From NCBI RefSeq assembly GCF_030247195.1, contig NC_080672.1, positions 11,842,001 through 11,906,000 on the forward strand: DNA of 64,000 bases, written 5' to 3'. A program made the translations under genes and the position numbers. Origin of the DNA: Topomyia yanbarensis (lineage: Eukaryota > Arthropoda > Insecta > Diptera > Culicidae). Shown here one piece after another: positions 33,005 to 45,000 of the stretch (positions within the stretch are counted from its first letter, which is position 1; every line of letters starts with the position of its first letter). The notes under the pieces were generated by a model that was given only the letters and a program-made list of their open reading frames with translations, had not been told where the DNA came from and ran no database searches.

Positions 33005-36000
33005 TTACATAATAATACAGCGTTTTTGCTTATGATTAGAATGGTCCCCGATCGCTAGATGGTGACCATTTGCAGTCTGCTTAACAACAAGCGGGTCTTT
33101 TTGGGATTCTGTCTTTTGTTTGTCACCGAGCATGTCGAGGTCGTCGCCGAGGTGCTTCCTTATCTGTACATCACTCATGTAATCACTGTCGGCATCTTCG
33201 GCTTCATCAGCGCTGGTGCTGCTATACGTATCGGAGGACAGAACGAGAAAATCATCAAGATTCATTATATTAAATTGATGGATTTTGTGCAACAGAGTTG
33301 GATCTTCCGGCAGGACAAACATTTCATCCAATCTCTTGCTTCGCAATGTCTCTGAGAGCCAATTGGTGACAGCTTCGGTCAAGTTGGTGTCACTGTCGTT
33401 GTAGGAACTGGATGATGCCTTACGCTCCTCCCCACTGGTGGTAGAGGCGACATATGCGGCAGGACTTTGAAGGCCGGAATCATGGTCTTCGGAATACTCC
33501 TTTTCACTAAAATGCTTGCAGTCATGGTAATCTTCCTCGGCATTATTTTCTGTGCATGCGAAGTCTCGTTCAGCCGGTTCCGAAGAGAGTGAGTTATTCG
33601 AATTTTCCAATGCAGAACAATTGGCCGTCAAATGTTCTTCTTCTGCATAGATATCACTAGCTCTAGATTGACTGCGAACAGACTTCGAATCATTCAAATT
33701 TTCCAATGTAGAACAGTTGACATTCAAATGTTCTTCTTCTGGATAGGAATCACTGGTTTTAGGTTGACTGTGGACAAGCGTCGAATCAATATTCGCATTT
33801 TCCAATGTAGAACAATTGACTGTCAGGTGTTCTTCTTCTGGATAGATATCACTGGCCCTCGGTAGATTGTGAACAGACATTGAATCGTTATTCGAATTTG
33901 CCAATGTAGAACATTCGACCTTCAAATGTTCTTCTTCTGGATAGATATCACTTGCCCTTGGTGGACTGTCAACATACTTCGTATCATTCGAAATTTTCAA
34001 TGGAGAACAATCGACCTTCAGATTTTCTTCTTCTGGATAGGAATCACTTTCACTTGGTTGACTGTGAACAGACTTCGAATCGTTATTCGAATTTTCCAAC
34101 GTAGAACAATCGACTTTCAAGTGTTCTTCTTCTGGATAGGTATCACTGGCCCGTGGTTGACTGTGAACAGGCGTCAACAAGCAAGGCACATCAGTCACTA
34201 TTTCGTCCTCCTGGTTCAATGGTGTAATCTCTTCAACGTTTGTAGTTTCTACACTGCTCGTGAAGCAAGATTCATCATTTGTTACACTTTGCTGGTCATA
34301 ATGGCAGGGAACTTCGGGTAAAACGTCTACATCATTCAAATGTAAATCATCAATCCGTACATTATACAAATCTTGCTCAAGATTCGCCACGGTATCCTCT
34401 TCGTTCTCCACTTCTGGCACCTGTTCGATATCAGTACAATCCGAAATGAGACATTCCTCAGCTGGAGATGAAAAAGAATTTACTTCATTCGTTTCTTCGT
34501 GATACGTCTTCACCTCTGACGTTGGTTCTTCCGATACAACATCAAGTTCATTTTCACTTTCTTCGTATTTTTTCACCGAAACAGTAAATTCTGGTTCAAT
34601 CACTTCAAAACCTCTCTGTTGCTGCGATAAGTTAAATTTCTTCTGTTTCCTTCCTTTTCCTTTGGCAGTCTTCTTTACCTTTTTTCCAGTTCTCTCTCCC
34701 TTTTTGTCGCTTTTCACCGCACCATTCAAGACACTGACTTCAGCACCATCTGTAGCTTCAAGTTTCGGAGTTACGCGACAAATCTCCTCACTTGAAGTCG
34801 CTTCCGATAATTCCTCGATTGCGTCCATTTTAGTCATAGCACTCGTATCAATGAAATGAAGGTCTCGATTTTCTTCTACCGGAACCTCTCTGCCATTACG
34901 GACAGTTCGCCACACGTTGGCATCGTCCTGTCGAGCATCAGTCGGTTTCGAGGACACGGTCAAACGGGACGCTGATTTCGTTAGGTCAATATTTTGCTCG
35001 GCGAAGGCCAGTGTTGATTCGATTAGATCTCGTTTGCGCGATTTCTGTGGATGGGATTGTGCCGCCTTTGGTTGCTTCCGTGGAACCGGGTTCGATGGGT
35101 TCGAAGGATGAGATCTTACTTCGGATTTCTCTGATTTTTGCGTTTGCGGCTGAACAGATGAATCTGATGGCTGCGTAGTAGTGCAGGTGGCATCCGGCAC
35201 CACGACCGGTTGTTTGGAAGATTGTTGCATTTCGAGATAAGATTCTGGCGTAGTTACGTGGACGGGTGTTTCCGCAGTAGAAAAGGAGGTTGCTTCTTGG
35301 TTGCGGCAGTCTGCGCTCGAATAATCCTGTCGATTGAACAAAATTAATAACAACCTATGAAATGATGTTTACTTTGAATTAAACACTTACGTCTGTCGAA
35401 TTTCCTGGCTCGTGGAGTTCCGTTGGATACTGGGGGAGATGAAAGTAACGATAGAAAAGAAGAAAAAATGCTTGAATAACTAGTATAGTGTCAGTTGGGA
35501 AACTATTTTGACAGTATTTAAATTTATTGGCTAAACTCAAAGTTCTTATAGCAAGAGTACTTATTCAAAAGGTCCTAGGTGACATTCCCCTCGAAATGAG
35601 AAAATCGAGATGAATGTTTCATGGACCTAAAGCAAATATGTGTTTTGGTAGAACAAATATTCTAATATAGTCTCTTGAGGGTAAATATTACTAAAAATAT
35701 GAAAGGTTTAATGTTGATGTAGAATTAAAGTATGATGCATCCTATTTAAAAGTATAGGACCTTTCGTTTACGTCCTTTTTGGACCAAAGAATCATGCAAC
35801 GCTGCACATAAGACCTATTTTAGCAAATGTAATACGATGAAGGATGAATTTTTAGAAGTTTTCGAAGAATCAGTACCGGATTACGAATGTTTTGGGAGCA
35901 CGTCGTTTGGCATAAGTTCGTTTGGCATAAGTTCATTTGGCATAAGTTCATTTGGCATAATGTTCATTTGGCATAACCGTAGGTGACACATACGGTCGTT

Positions 36001-39000
36001 TGGCATAATGTTCATTTGGCATAATGGTCATTTGGCATAATGGTCGTTTGGCATAATTGTCATTTGGCATAATGGTCGTTTGGCATAATTTGAAATATAC
36101 ATTGAAATCTCTGTTATATTAGGCGTTGACGATGCCTAATGTGGCTACGCCACATCGCTTTAAGCGTGGTGCTGTCCGACATCGCTCCGCTCCGTCGGAC
36201 TTAAACTAGCTGATAGCCCCTATGTTTAAGTAATCCGGGCAAACGAGTGGATCACAGATTTGCTTGCAAGGGGCTGCCGTTCCGACGAGGGTATACAGAT
36301 TCAAAGAACTGCTCATGTTTGAAAGAAGGAGTCAACTCCTAAGTTTAAGTAATCCGGGCAAACGAGTGGATCACAGATTCGCTTGCAAGGGGCTGCCGTT
36401 CCGACGAGGGTATACAGATTCAAAGAACTGCTCATGTTTGAAAGAAGGAGTCAACTCCTAAGTTTAAGTAATCCGGGCAAACGAGTGGATCACAGATTCG
36501 CTTGCAAGGGGCTGCCGTTCCGACGGGGGTATACAGATTCAAAGAACTGCTCATGTTTGAAAGAAGGAGTCAACTCCTAAGTTTAAGTAATCCGGGCAAA
36601 CGAGTGGATCACAGATTCGCTTGCAAGGGGCTGCCGTTCCGACGGGGGTATACAGATTCAAAGAACTGCTCATGTTTGAAAGAAGGAGTCAACTCCTAAG
36701 TTTAAGTAATCCGGGCAAACGAGTGGATCACAGATTCGCTTGCAAGGGGCTGCCGTTCCGACGGGGGTATACAGATTCAAATAACTGCTCCTGTTTGAAA
36801 GAAGGAGTCAACTCCTAAGTTTAAGTAATCCGGGCAAACGAGTGGATCACAGATTCGCTTGCAAGGAGCTGCCGTTCCGACGGGGGTATACAGATTCAAA
36901 GAACTGCTCATGTTTGAAAGAAGGAGTCAACTCCTAAGTTTAAGTAATCCGGGCAAACTAGTGGATCACAGATTCGCTTGCAAGGGGCTGCCGTTCCGAC
37001 GGGGGTATACAGATTCAAATAACTGCTCCTGTTTGAAAGAAGGAGTCAACTCCTAAGTTTAAGTAATCCGGGCAAACGAGTGGATCACAGATTCGCTTGC
37101 AAGGAGCTGCCGTTCCGACGGGGGTATACAGATTCAAAGAACTGCTCATGTTTGAAAGAAGGAGTCAACTCCTAAGTTTAAGTAATCCGGGCAAACTAGT
37201 GGATCACAGATTCCACTCGTTTGCCCGGATTACTTAAACTTAGGAGTTGACTCCTTCTTTCAAACATGAGCAGTTATTTGAATCTGTATACCCCCGTCGG
37301 AACGGCAGCCCCTTGCAAGCGAATCTGTGATCCACTCGCTTGCCCGGATTACTTAAACTTAGGAGTTGACTCCTTCTTTCAAACATGAGCAGTTCTTTGA
37401 ATCTGTATATGTATACCCCCGTCGGAAGGGCAGCCCCTTGCAAGCAAATCTGTGATCCACTCGTTTGCCCGGATTACTTAAACATAGGGGCTATCAGCTA
37501 GTTTAAGTCCGACGGAGCGGAGCGATGTCGGACAGCACCACGCTTAAAGCGATGTGGCGTAGCCACATTAGGCATCGTCAACGCCTAATATAACAGAGAT
37601 TTCAATGTATATTTCAAATTATGCCAAACGACCATTATGCCAAACGACCATTATGCCAAATAACCATTATGCCAAATGAACATTATGCCAAACGACGGTA
37701 TGTGTCACCTACGGTTATGCCAAATGAACATTATGCCAAATGAACTTATGCCAAATGAACTTATGCCAAACGAACTTATGTCAAACGACGTGCTCCCGAA
37801 TGTTTTATATTGCTACCGTAGAAATTTTGGAAAAAAGTGTGATCCTTAATATATTTTGCCAATACGAAATATCCTTCCTATATGAAAAAGGCTAAAACAT
37901 ACGACGAAAGGAATCTTTCGGCGTTTAACAAGACGCAAATGAACAGCTGAAGAAGTTTTTAAATATTTCACACATATGTCTACAAATTAAAGGAATGAAA
38001 TGCAAAATTTCAAAACATGCTGTTTTATTATTTATGTTTGTTTGTTTACATTTGCTACTAAGGACCATTAAAACAGCACTCTTGATAATATGTATATACA
38101 ATGCTAAATAATGCTTTCACAAGATAATTTGAAATATAGAAGGGAGATGATAAAGAGCTCTTGCACGTGTATTGGTTAATAGCTATGAAAAATCTTCAAA
38201 AAGTTTATGGTAGGTAAATGTTATTTTAATTTTTTGACAAATTTTAGCGAAGATCTAAATAGTTATTTTTTTCACATATCCAGTAAAAATGTTATTGTTA
38301 ATGTCCATGTAATATCAGAGAGATTCCATGAGAAACCGGCCGACCGCAGAATATGACATACACCGAAACGAACAAAACTTTGCAGTTGTGTTCGGGTCAT
38401 GAATCTCCGTGATTTTCTCTGGCAATTGCAATTTTTTGATACCAGAGCAATTTTTCAAAAGGGCGTAGACATTTCTGCGTAAATCACATTCAAAAATTTT
38501 TTGATCGATTACTGTATTTTAAACAGCAAAACTATCTCAGAACAAGTTATAGGGAATGAATACTTCTATGCGAAAAAATATACGCTGAAAAAAAAGTTTT
38601 CACAAAGCAAAAATTTATGTTAAAAACTTATATTATAGAAAAACCCGGGTTTCCGGACCAAAAAGCGCCAGCAGGAAGACCGAGATCGCGAAGCGATGGA
38701 GCAGCTGTACCGCGCTAAAGACACACGGAAATTCTACGAGAATTTGAACCGCTCGCGCAGGGGCCACGTACCACAGGCCGACATGTGCAGAGATACAAAC
38801 GGGAATCTTCTCACGGACCAGTGTGAGGTGATTCAGAGGTGGCGGCAGCACTACGAAGAACACCTGAACGGCGATGCAGCAGACGACGAGGATGGCACGG
38901 TAACGCACCTGGGAGCACGCGCGGAAGACATTACACTACCGGCTCCGGATCTCCAAGAAATCCAGGAGGAGATCAGCCGGCTCAAAAATAATAAAGCCGC

Positions 39001-42000
39001 TGGGGTCGACCAAATACCAAGCGAGCTACTAAAACACGGTGGCGAGCCACTGGCTAAAGCGCTGCACTGGGTGATTACCAAGATTTGGGAGGAGGAGATT
39101 TTACCGGAGGAGTGGATGGAAGGTGTCGTGTGTCCTATCTACAAAAAGGGCGACAAGCTGGATTGCTGTAATTACCGAGCAATCACCCTGCTGAACGCCG
39201 CCTACAAGGTACTCTCCCAAATACTATGCCGTCGACTATCACCAATTGCAAGAGAGTTCGTGGGGCAGTACCAGGCGGGTTTCATGAGCGAACGATCTAC
39301 CACGGACCAGGTGTTCGCTCTTCGTCAAGTACTGCAGAAATGCCGCGAGTACAATGTGCCCACACATCATTTGTTCATCGACTTCAAAGCCGCATACGAC
39401 ACTATCGATCGAGATCAGCTATGGCAGATTATGCACGAGTACGGATTCCCGGACAAACTGACGCGATTAGTGAAGGCGACGATGGATCGGGTGATGTGCG
39501 TAGTACGTGTCTCAGGGACGCTCTCGAGTCCCTTCGAATCACGCAGAGGGTTACGGCAAGGTGATGGTCTCTCGTGTCTGTTATTCAACATCGCGCTGGA
39601 AGGTGTAATAAGAAGAGCAGGGATCGACACGAGTGGTACGATTTTCACAAAGTCCGTTCAGCTACTTGGCTTCGCCGATGACGTTAATACTATTGCACGA
39701 AACTTTGAGAAGATGGAGGAAGCCTACATCAGACTGAAAAGAGAAGCCAAGCGCGTCGGACTTGCCATCAACACGTCGAAGACAAAGTACATGATAGGAA
39801 GAGGTTCACGAAAAGAGAATGAGAACCGCCCGCTTCGAGTTTGCATCGGTGGCGACGAAATCGAGGTGGTTGAAGAGTTCGTGTACTTGGGCTCACTGGT
39901 GACCGCCGACAATGATACCAGCAGAGAGATTCGTAGACGCATCGTGGCAGGAAATTGTGCTTACTTTGGCCTCCGCAAGACACTTCGATCGAACAGAGTT
40001 CGCCGTCGTACGAAGTTGACCATCTACAAGACGCTGATTAGACCGGTAGTTCTCTACGGGCACGAGACCTGGACCATGCTCGTGGAGGACCAACGCGCAC
40101 TTGGTGTCTTCGAACGGAAAGTGCTGCGTACCATCTACAGTGGAGTGCAGATGGAAGACGGCACATGGAGACGGCGAATGAACCATGAGTTGCATCAGCT
40201 GTTGGGGGAGCCACTCATCTGTCATACCGCGAAAATCGGACGACTACGGTGGGCCGGGCACGTAGCCAGAATGTCGGACAATAGCCCGGTGAAAACGGTT
40301 CCCAATTGCAATCCGACCGGTACAAGAAGACGTGGCGCGCAGCGAGCACGATGGATCGACCAGGTGGAAGACGATTTGCGGACCCTTCACAGACTGCGTG
40401 GCTGGCGACGCGCGGCCATGGACCGAGTGGAATGGAGGAATCTTTTGTATACGGCACAGGCCACTTCGGCCTTAATCTGTTAATAAATAAATAATAATAG
40501 AAAAACCCATTCTTTGATTTTTTTTATATTTTGTCAAAAAAAACCTAAAGAGAAAAGAAACATTTTAAATGTGCATGATGAAGAACTTATCGGTAAAAAA
40601 TTTTTTCTAACAATAACTTTATACATGTTTTTAGATTTCATACTAATTGACATACAAAATTGTAATTTTATTACAGAATACGATTCAAAGTATCATTTCA
40701 AATCAAAATTCATTTAACAAAAATCTTCCAAAATGCGATAGTTGTTGGGATATTTGGAATATCGCTCCAACAAAAAAAATAATTCGTGTAATTATGCCCT
40801 TTTTAAAAGTTATTCAGTTTTCCCCATCATAAAACTTCAACAATCTAATGTTTATCGTTTTAAAGACGTAAAAGAAACATTTTCAGTGTATTTGGATCAT
40901 GGAGAAGCTTTCAATAAAAAAGTTGGCTTAACAACAACTTTTGGCTTATTTTTGTAAATCATTTTACAACCAAAAATACAGTTTTCTTTTTGAATATGAT
41001 TCCAAACGCAATTTCAAATCAAAATGCTCATAACAAAAAATTTCTGAAATGAAGTAGTTCTCGCAATGTTTTAATTTTTTACTTTAGCAGCACAGTTATT
41101 TTGTTTTATTACGACCTTTTCATAAACAACACGCATTAGCGAATAACTTTTAAAAAGGGCATAATGACACGAATTAATTGTTTTTGTTGGAACAAAATTC
41201 TAAATATCTCGACAATTATCGCATTTTGGACGATTTTTGTTAAATGCATTTGGATTTAAAATGATTACTTAGACCAGATTACGTAGAATCATATTCTGTA
41301 ATAAAATTATAGTTTTTGTCAATTAGCATGAAATTTAAAAACATGTCTAAAGTTATCGTTAGCAAAACTTTTTTACCGATAAGTTCATGCAATCAAAATG
41401 TTTCTTTTCTCTTTAGGTTTTTGTTGACAAAATATAAAATTCAAATTTTTGGCATAAATTTTTGTTTTTGTGAACAATGACAACTTTTTTTCAGTGCATA
41501 TATTTTTCGTACAGAAGTATTAGTTTCCTATAACTCGTTCTCAGATAGCTTTGTTGTATAAAATAGGATAATCGAATAATTTTGTCCCGAAAATGCTGCA
41601 AGTACACCATTTTAAACAAAATGTTTAGTTTTCCACGCCGATGAAGCGTGTAAAGTTTCATTGGAATCTAAGATGGTCGGTCATGATTTTCAAGATTTTC
41701 GAACGGATCTTCGTGAAATTTCCCATCAGTGAAAATTTGTAACTATTGACGATTGTGTACGTACACGCGTGATAAAAAGAAAGCGATTTATCCTACTCAT
41801 ATCGTCGCTGTTGTCAGACCCTGTTCACTTTAACAAAAATCAGTCTTCAGTTCAGTGACGCCATCGAACGAGTTCGCATAGAACTAATCATCTCCCCATT
41901 GACTAATCCATGTGCAGTTGTGTTAGTGCGAGATTGAGGTTAAATCGGGTGGAATTTAGCCAAATGAGGTTAAATCAGATGGCGAATCGTAAACATCGTC

Positions 42001-45000
42001 TACACATATCCCAACTGTTTGTGTCCTAGACGTCAAAATTTCACTTTTTTCTAAACCTAGCATTTATTGTAGGTATAAATTACTTTATGACCATGTTTTT
42101 CCCAAAGCATCTTTGGTTAAACCTTATAACAATATAACAAAGAATTTGATTGCTATGTGTTTTAGTGGGTAGAAACTAAAAGAATGGTTACGCCCAATTT
42201 GCATTCAAGTCGTGATTTCGCCCTTCAGCAATCGCCATTTGCGAGAGGGCTAAACCGTGAACATGATTTTCAGAAGGGCGCGGTAAATGGGCTAAACTGA
42301 CTCTGTCCTGCTGGGTAAATAGGATATTTTTTAATAGGGATCAGCGGCGCATAGAAACCCAATGCAAATGAAAGGGCGCGTGCATCTTTTCTTCAAATTT
42401 CATGAAAATATCGAAATATTTGAATGTTTATGTACAAGAACCGCCGAGTAGACATGATCACAGTAGGTATTAATTATCATTTATATAATAGAACCGCCGC
42501 TTACAAAACAATTTTGTGAATAATAACCAATCGACCTTGTTTGTCAAAAAATGTTAGTTTAGCCTTTATATTCCAAGAAGGGCCTAAGTCGAAATCTCGA
42601 AAAAAATGTATGTTTTGCCGTTTTGTTTTCTTTAATTATAAATCGATCGATAAACCATTTAAAATAATTTTCACCTCAATCGAGTAGTATTTTAGTCGCA
42701 TAAAGCCATAATAGCGAAAACGCAGCTTGTTTACATTTGCGATTTAAGCCCTAATGAAAGATCTATTTCGAAATATCGTTCTGTTCGCACCGACATGAGA
42801 GCGAAGATCATCAAACAAACCCTGTCAAAAAAATGCGGACGAACATGGTCAGGCGATTTAAACAGTTTGACGTTTAACTCAACTCGCCTGTGCTAATTGC
42901 CCCTAGGAACAAGTGCAATTTACGAATGCGATTTAAAGGCAATTTCAATACTTAGACAAATTTTCTGGCGGCTGAAATGGACTTGGTTGTTTTTTTGCGT
43001 TTTTCAAACATAGCGGTTCATGTTTGCGGCTTAAGCTTAAAATTGTTTTTTGAACAGTTGGTGTGTTCTCACTTGCATTTTGTTTGTCTAGTGCACTTCA
43101 TTTAGCCAGCGAATGTAGAAAATTGTGGAATCGTGTGTAAGTATAGTAGAACAAGATCTCTGACATAAAGTCTTCACCTTTGATTCTTCTTATAAGGTGG
43201 TGGTGATTACCTATTATACTGGTAAGTATATTGAGTAGACAATGAATCCGAAAATAAGTATTATTTTTAATTTTCATATTAGGCAATTAAGGGCGATTAA
43301 ATGGCGCGTTCCGTGGGCGATTTGGGGGCGATTTAAGGGCGGGTTGGGCGGCAAAAAAATTACGGCGGCAAATCGCTCAAATGTTGCATTTGAAATAGCC
43401 CCCTAATTGGCAGCAATTTGCCCTTTTTGACTGGGAAGTCATCAAAGAGAAAGGAACACATCCTTCTGAAGCTTATCGGTAAAGAATGGCGGGTAGAAAT
43501 TGGAAAAAAGTATACTGAAAGAGTCTGTTTGAAAAGTACTGTTCGGTTCTGAAGTGTTCGGTCAGTTCCTAAAAGATCTACGCCGAAATCTTTGCTATTC
43601 TTTTGAAACCATTCCCAAGCAACATAAGTAACAAGTCTAAGAAAAATGTTCTACCTATTTGGTTGAATATCAGTTGTAGAAAAGTATAAAAGCATTTTTC
43701 AGACCATGGTTTGTTGCTAATAGACCACAAAAAACAAGTTTGTTGTTGCTAATCGAACCGTAAAATCTGGTTTTGTTGACTAAAAGAATTATTTTCGAAT
43801 TAACAACACAGATTCTAAATGATATTTAGTATGTGGGGCCTATTATGTTTGATAACTGTTAGTTGAAAGTAACTCAATATTATAGTGGATAGCAGCTGTC
43901 AGTGTTTCTTTGCAATAAGTATCATAAAGAACAAAATACTTGCAAACTTGTGAAATACTTGCCGACACTTTCACAAAACAAATTTGCAACAAGGAGAAGG
44001 CGTCATCGATGCATCTGTATTCGTTTTTTCTTCTGTCAATGAATCAGCCACAACGAGTAGGCGGCCATGATGCTTTTATAAAATTTTTGCACCATATTCG
44101 AATTGCGCATTGGTAGGCGCAATCGAAAATTGTGTCTTTTGCCTGGCGTGCTCCATCTAATTGTTATACAGTATAGTTACTATATTCATAGTTAGGTGGA
44201 GACAATGAGCGGAGCCAATTGAACATGTCAAATGCCGGAGCCAATCGAGCATGTCGTCACATAACATGTTCTTTTTGGATGTATATGGAAAAGGTATTGT
44301 GATTATGGTCATAATTATTTTACTCTTTCCTTGTGTAATCGAGTGCAGAGAAACGAAATCTTTTTTGGATTAGGTTTTCTATTCGTACATGTAAAGCTCT
44401 TTCTCACGACGACAATGAAATTATTAAGCTAAAGCTTGAACATTTGCATGGGATGCCAGTGTTTTCTGCCTGAAATATGAGCTGCAAGTTTTCCGGCTTT
44501 TGTGTCCGCCTAACTCTGAATATAGTAACTCTATTATACAGTATAGTGATTCGTTGGTTGGGCCACAGTCTCTGTCCAACTAACGAATTTGATTCGCTAG
44601 TTGGACCGACTGACAAATTTCAGAAACTCTCCAAAGAAGACATTAGTAGTGTAAAAAATTGATGGACATATTGTCAAAGTAAATTTAACATGAGATTTTT
44701 TTTAGTTGGACAATGGTCCAACTAGCGGGGGTCCAACGAAAAAGCGGTCCAGTTAAAGACTGTCCAAGCAGCGAATCACGACTGTATTATCATCCATTTA
44801 CGATTTTATTTGAGGGCGCATTGAAAATATAAACGTAAAATTCAAATATTCACAGTAAATCTAGACGCGCCGGTGATTTTTTTCCCCTTCCTTTTATTAA
44901 CGACTAAGAGTGAGTCACTTTCCTTTTTTTTGTTTTTAACGTCATTCAATTGGCAAGGAACTGGAAAGTGAAGTACATTCTTCAATATTAAGAGCCATAG

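Larger units (their letters stand above)
38510..41585. repeat. Long imperfect inverted repeat (arms ~440 bp), split by an RTE insertion
   Basis: The left arm (38510-38646 continued at 40509-40820) is mirrored by 41585-41140. For example CTATCTCAGAACAAGTTATA pairs with the reverse of TATAACTCGTTCTCAGATAG, CCTAAAGAGAAAAGAAACAT with ATGTTTCTTTTCTCTTTAGG, and ATGCCCTTTTTAAAAGTTAT with ATAACTTTTAAAAAGGGCAT. Identity is roughly 80-85 percent by eye. The spacer contains a further diverged direct copy of part of the arm (GATTCCAAACGCAATTTCAAATC). It lies in the intron of the CaaX gene and could form a long hairpin RNA. Confidence 0.75.

Noticed and set aside
33059..35111. Several plus-strand open frames rich in Phe/Trp/Ile (for example MFFFWIDITC...)
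   Set aside because: Antisense shadows of the acidic repeats in the minus-strand CaaX gene.
35904..36090. Short regularly spaced TTTGGCATAA repeats that superficially recall a CRISPR array
   Set aside because: The genome is animal, spacers are only 3-6 nt, and the array is mirrored at the other end of a foldback transposon.
36264..37443. Repeated 65-codon open frames across the tandem array
   Set aside because: They are the same 119-bp repeat read in frame again and again; the non-multiple-of-three unit makes a continuous repeat protein impossible, so they are not genes.
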